DNA of 64,000 nucleotides, taken from Actinoplanes octamycinicus. Lineage in GTDB: Bacteria; Actinomycetota; Actinomycetes; Mycobacteriales; Micromonosporaceae. Positions 35,672-42,501 of the stretch are shown here, one piece after another. Each line of letters starts with the position of its first letter. The first letter of the stretch is position 1. The notes under the pieces were generated by a model. It made no database searches and was not told where the DNA came from. It saw only the letters and a program-made list of their open reading frames with translations. The position numbers were made by a program, and so were the translations under genes. The stretch spans positions 8,103,501-8,167,500 of the forward strand of contig NZ_JACHNB010000001.1 in assembly GCF_014205225.1 (NCBI RefSeq), written 5' to 3'.

Positions 35672-36535
35672 TCAGGTGTGCAGGTCGGTGAGGATGTCGG
35701 TGGCGCTGCTGACCGGGCGGGTGCGCTGGTCGCGGCGCAGCAGGTCGTGGCCGCCGGCGGAGTGGGCTGAGGTGATCGGGCCGGGGACGATCAGGGCGGC
35801 GCGGCCGAGGTGGGCGGCGTGGCGGATGGCTTCGAGGATGGGGCTGCGTAGGGCGGCTTCGATCAGGACGGTGCCGGCGGTGAGGGCGGCGAGCAGCCGT
35901 TGGGTGTAGAGGATGCGGCTGCGGGTCGCCTGGGCGCCGGGCGGGAACGGCGAGAGCAGCAGGCCGGTGTCGGCGATGGTGCTGAACAGGTCGTGGTTGA
36001 CGGCCGGGTGCGGGCGGTCGAGGCCGGTGGGCAGGATCGCGATCGGCGGGCAGCTGGTCAGCAGGGCGCTGCGTAGCGCGGCGGTGGCGATCCCGAACCC
36101 GCCGTCGGCGACGATCGTGTGCTGCTGGCTGGCGAGCTGCTGGGCGAGGTCGGTGGCGGCGTGCCGGCCGTAGTCGGTGGCGGCGCGGGAGCCGACGATC
36201 GCGACCGAGGTGGCCGGGTCGGGGATGGCGGGGCCGCGGGTCCACAGGCACAGCGGCGCGTCGGCGGCGGGCAGGCCGGTCGGCCAGCCGGGGTCTTCCG
36301 GGATGAGGACTTGGCTGGTGCGGGCGGCGGCGCGCTGCGCGGCGACCCAGAGGCGGTCGGGGGTGCAGGAGCGCAGTTCGGGGCGCAGGGCGGTGCGGGG
36401 CAGCGGTTGTTCGGCCAGCAGGGTGACCGTTTGCTGCGGGCCGAGGACGGTGACCAGGTCGGTCAGGTCGGGATTGGCGGGTTCGAACAGCCAGGCGAGC
36501 TGGATGCGGGCGGCGCGAACGTCTTCAAGGGCCAT
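35672..36535 (-). CDS. DprA/Smf-like DNA-processing protein
   Basis: 287 residues. It has the Rossmann-like DprA core: the VAIVGSRAATDYGRHAATDL motif (G-S-R nucleotide/DNA site), the VADGGFGIATAALRSALLTS region where housekeeping DprA usually has SGxARGID, LPTGLDRPHPAVN, and ALIVPGPITSAHSAGGHDLL. The N-terminus (VRAARIQLAWLFEPANPD) differs from housekeeping DprA, and the usual C-terminal winged helix is missing. An AAGGAGG ribosome site precedes ATG 36535. DprA loads RecA on incoming single-stranded DNA; island copies may protect or process transferred DNA. Confidence 0.8.
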   Translation of the reverse strand: MALEDVRAARIQLAWLFEPANPDLTDLVTVLGPQQTVTLLAEQPLPRTALRPELRSCTPDRLWVAAQRAAARTSQVLIPEDPGWPTGLPAADAPLCLWTRGPAIPDPATSVAIVGSRAATDYGRHAATDLAQQLASQQHTIVADGGFGIATAALRSALLTSCPPIAILPTGLDRPHPAVNHDLFSTIADTGLLLSPFPPGAQATRSRILYTQRLLAALTAGTVLIEAALRSPILEAIRHAAHLGRAALIVPGPITSAHSAGGHDLLRRDQRTRPVSSATDILTDLHT

Positions 36536-36565
36536 CGGATGGCCCTCCTTCCCGGGAGAGTACGG

Positions 36566-36593
36566 GTGGGGCCGCGGCCTTCCGCGGCCCCAC
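36566..36593 (-). terminator. 12-bp perfect hairpin between island genes
   Basis: GTGGGGCCGCGG, a CCTT loop, and the exact complement CCGCGGCCCCAC lie in the 70-bp gap between the CxxC protein gene and the dprA-like gene. No T-run follows. Confidence 0.65.
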
Positions 36594-36605
36594 GATGGGG
36601 TGGGG

Positions 36606-37109
36606 TCAGCGGGTGGGAACCGGCCGGATGGCCAGCGGTGTGTGCTGCTGCCAAGAGGCGGCCAGCACGGCGGAGCGGGCCGGATGGGGCACGACGTCGT
36701 AGTCGTCGAGCCAGACGGCGTGCCAGGTGTCGGCGGGGCGGCCGCGCCGCAGAGCGGTGTCGTCGCTGGTCGGCAGGCCGGCTTCGGCGGCGCGGGGCTG
36801 CGCCCGGTAGTGCGGCATCCGGCCGGACAGCATCGGGCAGGCCCGGGTGCTGTAGGCGGCGCACGGCGGGCACAGGGCCGGCTCGGAGGTGCAGGACAGC
36901 AGCAGGTCCGCGGGCCGGGCGAACAGGATCAGCCGGTCACCGAGCCGGTGGCCGCAGACCTGGCAGCGGCGGCCGAGCAGCAAGGCCCGGTGCCGGCCGT
37001 CTTCGAGCAGCCCGAACAGGTACTGACCGTCGGCGGTGCGGGGTGTGGCGATCGGTACGACCAGGCCGCTGCTGGTCGGGCGGTGGTGCAGGTGAGCGGG
37101 GATGTCCAT
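36606..37109 (-). CDS. Zinc-ribbon-like hypothetical protein of the island
   Basis: 167 residues. Two C-x-x-C pairs (RCQVCGHRL at about residue 48 and LCPPCAAYSTRACP at about 78) form a probable zinc site in the middle. The N-terminal strand-rich part (LVVPIATPRTADGQYLFGLL) and the C-terminal part (WHAVWLDDYDVVPHPARSAV) are otherwise unrecognised. It lies 4 bp after the next gene's stop, so the two are cotranscribed. Proteins of this appearance occur on actinobacterial plasmids and integrative elements. No function can be stated. Confidence 0.6.
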   Translation of the reverse strand: MDIPAHLHHRPTSSGLVVPIATPRTADGQYLFGLLEDGRHRALLLGRRCQVCGHRLGDRLILFARPADLLLSCTSEPALCPPCAAYSTRACPMLSGRMPHYRAQPRAAEAGLPTSDDTALRRGRPADTWHAVWLDDYDVVPHPARSAVLAASWQQHTPLAIRPVPTR

Positions 37110-37113
37110 CGGT

Positions 37114-37635
37114 TCACTCCCGCCAGGTGCCCGGGTCGAGGCTGGTCAGCGGATCCGTGTTCGGGATGGGTCCGAACAGCTCGGTGAGCAGGGCTCGGGG
37201 GCTGGGGGCGCGGCGGCGGCTGCCGGGGAGTTTGCGGCCGTATCTCCACTGCCGGTTCCAGCTGCCGTCGCTGCTGAGCAGCAGGGCGTAGGGGGCGAGC
37301 AGGTGGCAGCGCAGCAGGGTCGCGGTGACGGCCAGGTCGTACGGCTGGCGGTTGGTCTTGCAGAAGTTCGCGACCCACATCGGCCGGTCGTCGTCGGGTT
37401 CGGGCAGCGGGAGGACGAAGGTGTCGGCGGACCGGCCGGGTTCGGCGTCGCCGTTGAAGCTGATCTCGCTGTCCGGGTGCAGGCTGGGGCGGCCGTAGCC
37501 GTAGGGGCCGGTGATCGTGATCCCGGCGCGGCGGACGGCGTCGATGATGCGGACGGTGTCGCCGATCAGTTGCGGCCAGCAGGTGCGGTAGCCGGGGTCG
37601 TTGACCAGCAGGCTCCAGTAGTGGGTGTAGCCCAT
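37114..37635 (-). CDS. Hypothetical protein with MGYTHYW N-terminus
   Basis: 173 residues. The N-terminus MGYTHYWSL is shared with many small phage and plasmid proteins of unknown role. The body is mixed alpha/beta (LIGDTVRIIDAVRRAGITIT, FVLPLPEPDDDRPMWVANFC). The last third is helical and includes LAPYALLLSSDGSWN. The family name is not known to me. It is 4 bp upstream of the zinc-ribbon gene and 30 bp after a GC hairpin. Its presence supports an element origin for the island. Confidence 0.6.
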   Translation of the reverse strand: MGYTHYWSLLVNDPGYRTCWPQLIGDTVRIIDAVRRAGITITGPYGYGRPSLHPDSEISFNGDAEPGRSADTFVLPLPEPDDDRPMWVANFCKTNRQPYDLAVTATLLRCHLLAPYALLLSSDGSWNRQWRYGRKLPGSRRRAPSPRALLTELFGPIPNTDPLTSLDPGTWRE

Positions 37636-37664
37636 CGCTCGGGTTCCTTTCGAAGGTGAGGGGA

Positions 37665-37690
37665 GTCCCGGGCGGCGGCGCGCCCGGGAC
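37665..37690 (-). terminator. 10-bp perfect hairpin between island genes
   Basis: GTCCCGGGCG and CGCCCGGGAC enclose GCGGCG, in the 99-bp gap after the DUF4192 gene. No T-run is present. Confidence 0.6.
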
Positions 37691-37734
37691 GGTGGTGAGG
37701 TGGCCGGGCGTCGGCCGGTGCTGGTGCTGCTGGG

Positions 37735-38694
37735 TCAGTCGTCGTGCAGGGTCCGGCGCAGTGCTTCCGGGCTGATGCCGGCGTGGATGGCGCGCCGGAA
37801 CAGGTCGGCGAACTCGTCGTCCGGGTCGGCTTCGCAGGCGCGGTGGGCGGCGAGCGCGGCGGTGACGCCGTCGCCGCGTTGCAGGGCGGCCAGGGCCAGG
37901 TAGAGGGCGGGGGTGGCGGCGAGCTGGCCGGATCCGGCGCGGCGGGTCAGGTCGGTCCACACCTGCACCTGCTCGGTGGTGCCGTGCACGCGGGTGATGG
38001 CGGCCTCGCGTAGCTGGGTGGAGGTGAGCAGCAACAGCAGCAGGGCGGCCCGGTCGTCGGACAGCCGGGTGCGGGTGGTGGCGGCGGTGACCGCTTCGTC
38101 GAGCAGCGTCGCGACCAGCTCGGCGGCGGTGTCGGCGTGCATCGGGAGCCGGCCGGATCGGAGGGCGGCCCGGACCGCGGTACGCATCCGCTGGCGTTCG
38201 TCACCGGTGACCGGAGCCAGCCGGGCGGCGAGGGCGTCGCGGTCGGGGGCGATGCTCACCCCGGCGTAGGTGGCGGTGGCGGCGACGATCGAGGTGCTCG
38301 GGTCGTACGGAAGCCCTTTGATCTTGCAGTCGGGTTCGTCGCAGCCGACGTGCCACACCTGGTCCTCGCCGACGCGCATCGCCTGCAGGACGGTCACGCC
38401 GGCCTGTTCGAAGACGTCGATGGCCTGCTCGATGGCCTGCTGCATCGGCTCGCGCGGGCCGTAGCCGATCAGCATGACCTCGGTCATGTCGTTGGCCAGC
38501 AGGACGTGGGCCAGGTCGTGGGCGGTGTGCCGGTAGTCGGGGCCGTCCGGCAGTTCCTGGGCGCCGGCGCATCCGACCGTGCCGTTGTCGATGGCCAGGA
38601 AGGTGAGGCTGTTGTGCGGCTGGTAGCCGAGCAGGTACGGCACGACGGTGGCGGCCTCGGTGGGGTTGCTGAGCCGGATGAACGGTCGTTGCAT
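37735..38694 (-). CDS. DUF4192 family protein
   Basis: 319 residues with the DUF4192 signature near the N-terminus: SNPTEAATVVPYLLGYQPHN, SLTFLAIDNG, a second strand TEVMLIGYGP, and TVLQAMRVGEDQVWHVGCDE. The family is common in actinobacteria and its biochemical role is unknown. The C-terminal third is helical and repeat-like (TPALYLALAALQRGDGVTAA, LAAHRACEADPDDEFADLFR), suggesting a TPR-like tail. Perfect GC hairpins lie on both sides of the gene, so it may be transcribed or processed on its own. Confidence 0.8.
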   Translation of the reverse strand: MQRPFIRLSNPTEAATVVPYLLGYQPHNSLTFLAIDNGTVGCAGAQELPDGPDYRHTAHDLAHVLLANDMTEVMLIGYGPREPMQQAIEQAIDVFEQAGVTVLQAMRVGEDQVWHVGCDEPDCKIKGLPYDPSTSIVAATATYAGVSIAPDRDALAARLAPVTGDERQRMRTAVRAALRSGRLPMHADTAAELVATLLDEAVTAATTRTRLSDDRAALLLLLLTSTQLREAAITRVHGTTEQVQVWTDLTRRAGSGQLAATPALYLALAALQRGDGVTAALAAHRACEADPDDEFADLFRRAIHAGISPEALRRTLHDD

Positions 38695-38716
38695 GACGGG
38701 TTCTCCTCGCGAGAGA

Positions 38717-38769
38717 GGGGAACCTGCGCACGATCCGGCTGCTCGCCGGGACGGTTGCGCAGGTTCCCC
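38717..38769 (-). terminator. 14-bp inverted repeat upstream of DUF4192 gene
   Basis: GGGGAACCTGCGCA and its exact complement TGCGCAGGTTCCCC flank a 25-base loop between the amidotransferase stop and the DUF4192 start. The large loop could equally be an operator with two half-sites. Confidence 0.55.
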
Positions 38770-38790
38770 GGCGACAGGGATAGAGGGGTG

Positions 38791-39498
38791 TCAGGGGCGG
38801 AGCGTCGGGTAGTGGCAGAGGCAGTAGCCGAGCGGCATGCCGCAGTCGCAGCAGGCCCCGCACCAGGCGCATTGTTCGTCGCGGTCGGCGAGCGGGCCGC
38901 CGCAGGCGCGGCAGACCGGCCATCGGCCGATCAGCGGGTCGGGCGAGGGCAGATAGTCGCGGTTGGAGTACCAGATCCCGTTGGCCCACTCCCCCGCGTG
39001 CTCGTTGAGCAGGTAGGAGGTGTGCCGGAAGCGGCGGTCCACGCTCAGGATGACGATCTTGTTGGCGGGTCCCATCCACTGCTGCAGCCGCCTCCTGGTG
39101 CGGCGGTGGCGCAGCGAGCCGAGGCTCGGGATCAGCTCCTCGGCGGCTAGCTTGGTGTCCGAGCGTGGATCCCGGCGACGTACCCGGATCGGCAGGATTC
39201 CGTTGTGGGCCAGGACGGTGCGCTGGTCACCGCCGACCGCGTACGGGTGGCAGTTGGCCACGTCGATCCGGCCGGCGGTAGCCAGCCGGGAGTGGAACAG
39301 GGCGTCCCCGTCCGGATGCCGCGTCCGGGCGGCGGCGAACTCGTCGATCAGCCGATCGGCGTTCATCCCGCGCCGGACCAGCAGGCCGGTGGTGGTGACG
39401 ATGGCGAAGCCGTGCCCGTCGTCGTTGAGGACCGCGCCGTTGGCCAGGGCCTGCAGGTCGGGCCGGACGCTGGCGGGCAGGAAGGTCAGCAGGCACAT
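38791..39498 (-). CDS. Class-II glutamine amidotransferase-like protein with zinc-ribbon tail
   Basis: 235 residues. Cys2 directly after Met (MCLLTFLPASV) is the N-terminal nucleophile of class-II amidotransferases. Supporting motifs are LNDDGHGFAIVTT, FHSRLATAGRIDVANCHPY (the R and H/N glutamine-site region) and LAHNGILPIRVR. The domain is short and ends by about residue 170. A Cys-rich tail (CRACGGPLADRDEQCAWCGA, then CCDCGMPLGYCLC) probably binds two zinc ions. Its start lies inside the end of the amidoligase gene (13-bp overlap), so the two are translated together. It would supply ammonia from glutamine or hydrolyse an amide made by the ligase. Confidence 0.8.
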   Translation of the reverse strand: MCLLTFLPASVRPDLQALANGAVLNDDGHGFAIVTTTGLLVRRGMNADRLIDEFAAARTRHPDGDALFHSRLATAGRIDVANCHPYAVGGDQRTVLAHNGILPIRVRRRDPRSDTKLAAEELIPSLGSLRHRRTRRRLQQWMGPANKIVILSVDRRFRHTSYLLNEHAGEWANGIWYSNRDYLPSPDPLIGRWPVCRACGGPLADRDEQCAWCGACCDCGMPLGYCLCHYPTLRP

Positions 39499-40442
39499 GC
39501 CAGTGCCTCCAGCTGGCCGGCCAGCGGCGTGTACCGCGGTTGATCATCGAGCCAGTCGGTGAACGCCGGCCAGGTCCAGCCGCCGGCGGCGACGGCGGCG
39601 AAGTCGAGGGTGCGGGTGTATTCGACGGAGGCGGCGGAGAACGCGAACGCCGCCTTGATCACTTGCGGGTCCAGGGAGCCGGCGAAGATCCGCAGCTCGA
39701 AGGTGTGCAGGTTGTTGGTGTTGATCGCCCGGTACTTGTCGCCGTAGTAGTTGTCCTTGACGTACCGCTTGACCGCGCGGCGGTCCTCGTCGCGGAACGC
39801 CGCCCAGCCCGGGGCGTGCCGCCGGGCGACCCGCAGAACCTGCGGTTCGTTGCGGTAGATGAACTTCATCCACCGGTATTTGTGCGCGTCTGACGAGAAT
39901 CCGGCCTTCGACAGGTGCACGTGGATGCCGGTGGCCTCCGAGGTGATACAGCCGCTGGCGCGCAGCCGGCCGAGCAGATCCCACGGGAAGTGTTCGAGGG
40001 CCCAGTCGTAGGACATCGGATGGGTGACCATCTCGAATCCGCAGGTCAGCGAGTCATCGTGTTTCAGATAGCCGAGTTTGCCGAGGCCATTGCTGGCGAT
40101 CTCGGCGCACCGGTACGGGTCGCCGTCGCCGATCTCGACCTCGATCTCCGGGCCGAGGAACAGCGGTCCGGTTCCGTGGAAGACCGGCCGCGGCCGGTAG
40201 TCGTACGGGCGGACCAGACCGTCGAACGAGGTGCCGGCGTCGTCGCAGTAGCCGCAGTCCCCGCATTCGCACGGGCAGCCGTTCGCGCAGCGGTCCTCTT
40301 CGTGGTGCCAGCCGGAACACGTCCCGCACTGCAGGTAGCAGTAGTCGCGGCAGGCGAGACAGATCCGCTGGCCGTCGGTGGTCTGGACCAGATTGTCCGC
40401 GCTTTGATCGCAGCGCTCACACACCGTGGTCTGCAACGGCAT
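39486..40442 (-). CDS. Amidoligase-family protein with zinc-ribbon N-terminus
   Basis: 318 residues from ATG 40442 (GGAGG 9 bases upstream). The N-terminal 70 residues are Cys-rich (CERCDQSADN, ICLACRDYCYLQCGTC, CPCECGDCGYC) and should bind several zinc ions. The rest shows the putative amidoligase (glutamine-synthetase-like fold) motifs in order: FLGPEIEVEIGDGD, KHDDSLTCGFEMVTHPMS, ATGIHVHLSKAG and NLHTFELRIFAGSLD, i.e. the metal- and ATP-binding Glu, His and Arg residues. Such enzymes join a carboxylate to an amine using ATP. The substrate is unknown; candidates are peptides, cell-wall stems or proteins. It is coupled to the class-II amidotransferase. Confidence 0.82.
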   Translation of the reverse strand: MPLQTTVCERCDQSADNLVQTTDGQRICLACRDYCYLQCGTCSGWHHEEDRCANGCPCECGDCGYCDDAGTSFDGLVRPYDYRPRPVFHGTGPLFLGPEIEVEIGDGDPYRCAEIASNGLGKLGYLKHDDSLTCGFEMVTHPMSYDWALEHFPWDLLGRLRASGCITSEATGIHVHLSKAGFSSDAHKYRWMKFIYRNEPQVLRVARRHAPGWAAFRDEDRRAVKRYVKDNYYGDKYRAINTNNLHTFELRIFAGSLDPQVIKAAFAFSAASVEYTRTLDFAAVAAGGWTWPAFTDWLDDQPRYTPLAGQLEALACAC

Positions 40443-40536
40443 GGTGGTACACCTCCAGGAGGGGTTCCCGGCACGCAGGCGCACCGGGGTCTCCACTCCC
40501 GGTGAACGCGCCTGGCGCTGATCGGGATGGATGGAT

Positions 40537-40553
40537 GGCAGCCGATGGCTGCC
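40537..40553 (-). terminator. Short hairpin after GGDEF gene
   Basis: GGCAGCC, GAT loop, GGCTGCC, 5 bp after the GGDEF stop. A second, imperfect hairpin (about 40476-40512) lies between it and the amidoligase start. Confidence 0.45.
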
Positions 40554-40558
40554 GGGTC

Positions 40559-41203
40559 CTAGCGGGACGCCAGGACGATGCCGCCGCCTTGGCGTTTGGC
40601 GGCGTACATCAGGCGGTCCGCGCGGGCGAACGCCCGCCGGTGGTCACCGCCGGTGAGCCGGCAGACGCCGGCACTGAACCGGACCGCGAACGGCCGGCCG
40701 AACAACGCCATCGGCGCCGCCAGCACGGCCGCCAGAGCGTCCTGAACCTGTTCGGGTGGGCGGCGGCTGATCAGGACGAACTCGTCGCCGCCGAGCCGGG
40801 CCACCAGCTCCCCCGGTCCGGCAACCGAGCAGAGCCGCTCGGCGAGGGTGGCCAGCAGGGCATCGCCGCCGGCGTGCCCGAATCGCTGGTTGACGCCGTG
40901 CAGGTCGTCCCCGTCGACCAGCGCCACCGTCAGCTCCCCCGAGGCCTGGTCGAGGAACTGCTCGGCGACCCGGCGCACGAACACCCCGGTCACCGGATCG
41001 CGGCGGGCCTGCGCCGCCTCGGCGCGGGAGCGGGCGACGAGCGCACTGACGAAAGCCGCGTGCGCCGGGACCAACGCGGCCAACACCGGGCCGACAGCAC
41101 CCAACACCCGATCCGCGACCACCGCCCCGGCGACCAACAGCACCTCCGCCACCAGAACCACCAGCACCCCGCAGGACACGGAACGTTCGATCCGGCCGGT
41201 CAT
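40559..41203 (-). CDS. Membrane GGDEF diguanylate cyclase
   Basis: 214 residues from ATG 41203, overlapping the upstream stop as ATGA. Two N-terminal hydrophobic helices (CGVLVVLVAEVLLVAGAVVA, VGPVLAALVPAHAAFVSALV) are followed by a compact GGDEF domain: ARRDPVTGVFVRR, LVDGDDLHGVNQRFGHAGGD, and the intact active site ARLGGDEFVLISR. No inhibitory-site RxxD appears five residues before the motif. It should make cyclic di-GMP from two GTP at the membrane. Its presence on an accessory island, coupled to an unknown protein, is unusual. Confidence 0.85.
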   Translation of the reverse strand: MTGRIERSVSCGVLVVLVAEVLLVAGAVVADRVLGAVGPVLAALVPAHAAFVSALVARSRAEAAQARRDPVTGVFVRRVAEQFLDQASGELTVALVDGDDLHGVNQRFGHAGGDALLATLAERLCSVAGPGELVARLGGDEFVLISRRPPEQVQDALAAVLAAPMALFGRPFAVRFSAGVCRLTGGDHRRAFARADRLMYAAKRQGGGIVLASR

Positions 41204-41874
41204 CGGCGGGCCTTCGGCTCCGTCACCGCGGCGACCAGCACATCGCGGCCCTGCCGGACGGCCAGGCAACGGTTGGCTGTTTCCAGATAGGTCAGCCGGG
41301 TGTCGAGCCGATCGCCGGTCTCGGCCAGCAGGGTCTTGCCGTCCGGGTAGAGCAGCCGCTTGCCCGGCACGGCGGACAACCAGCCCAGGTGCGCGTAGGC
41401 GTCCAGACCCAGTTGCAGCGCCTCCAGGTGCCCGGTCGGCAGGTCGACCGGGCGGTGCGGCAACGCGTTGAACACTCGCATCGCCGCGATCCGCGGCTGC
41501 GCCAGGTAGTCCGCCTGCGCCCGGGCCAGCTCGTATTTGGCCGGGGCGTCGCGGTGCCGGTCCAGGAACATCCAGTACGGACGGGCGGCCGGGGTGCCGG
41601 CGACCGCCGCGCGCCAGATCTGCCACCGGTGCCAGTGCATCCGGTGCCCGCAGGCCCGCATCGCGTTCAGCTCCAGGCGACGGATCGGTCCGCCGGCGAC
41701 CGTGCCGCGGCGCGGCAGCAGCAGCGTGCCGCGACGCCACCAGGTGGTGGCCGGGAAGTGCCGGACCAGCGCGGTCACGGACAGGTTGACGGCCGACAGC
41801 CGGGTGCCGACGGCTTCGGCGAACTGGGTGGACGGGGTGTCTGCCGGCAGGCAGACGAGGGTCAGACAGGACAT
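41200..41874 (-). CDS. Hypothetical island protein coupled to GGDEF gene
   Basis: 224 residues from ATG 41874, preceded by GGAGG; the longer frame to 41940 is rejected. It begins SCLTLVCLPADTPSTQFAEA. The middle is rich in Arg, Trp and His (GHRMHWHRWQIWRA, RPYWMFLDRHRDAPAKY). The end is FAD- or ligand-free in appearance. I recognise no family. The Trp/His cluster could be a binding surface. Translation is coupled to the diguanylate cyclase by ATGA, so it may sense or gate that activity. Confidence 0.55.
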   Translation of the reverse strand: MSCLTLVCLPADTPSTQFAEAVGTRLSAVNLSVTALVRHFPATTWWRRGTLLLPRRGTVAGGPIRRLELNAMRACGHRMHWHRWQIWRAAVAGTPAARPYWMFLDRHRDAPAKYELARAQADYLAQPRIAAMRVFNALPHRPVDLPTGHLEALQLGLDAYAHLGWLSAVPGKRLLYPDGKTLLAETGDRLDTRLTYLETANRCLAVRQGRDVLVAAVTEPKARR

Positions 41875-42207
41875 GGTGATCCTCCAGGGATCAGAAAGAA
41901 GGGGAAACAGAGGTGCGCCGACAGGCGCGCGGGACGGCACACGGCCGTGCAGAGTTGCGGTTCGCCAATTGCCGACGTACGGAGCGAGCCGACCTGCCGG
42001 GCACCAAGGCGCGAGAGGTGGGCGGTGGCTACCGCGATCGTGGGCGGCGAAGCCCGCGAGGTGGAACTAAGGGGTCACAAACGTGATGGCGTGACCGTAG
42101 CCGCCGTACCCAACAGCCCGCATCTGTTGGCCGTCAGCGGCGTACCGTTGACGACGGGCCACCGGGCTTGCGCAGGTCATTGCACTGATCGCAAGCAGAG
42201 AAACTGG

Positions 42208-42500
42208 ATGACCTCGGTGTTGGACGACGCGTTGCGTCGGCTGCGTACCACCAACAGTCTGTCCAATCGACAGCTCGCCGGCTTTTCCTTGCGAGCCACG
42301 GGCAGATCAACAAGCCGGAAACGGGCGTCGCTAGCCAACCCGGAGATCACCATTGCCATCGAGGCAGCCCTGCACGCCGGCGACCGGCTCATCGCCACGT
42401 TGTGCAGTGCGGTGCCAGCCGGGGTCGAAGGCGAGCTGGCGGTGCTCGAAGTCGCCCAACAGGGCCGCGGTCACGGACGCTCCGGATATGGCGAGCAGAT
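42208..42500 (+). pseudogene. Possible XRE-type HTH regulator remnant
   Basis: The plus-strand frame from ATG 42208 reads DDALRRLRTTNSLSNRQLAG, then TGRSTSRKRASLANPEITIA and IEAALHAGDRLIATL, which looks like a short XRE helix-turn-helix, with an insertion where the recognition helix should be. No stop occurs before the converging BTAD gene, so the natural end is lost. An inverted repeat CTTGCG/CGCAAG (42167-42172 and 42190-42195) lies just upstream and could be its operator. The region 41875-42207 holds no other gene. Confidence 0.35.
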
Positions 42501-42501
42501 C

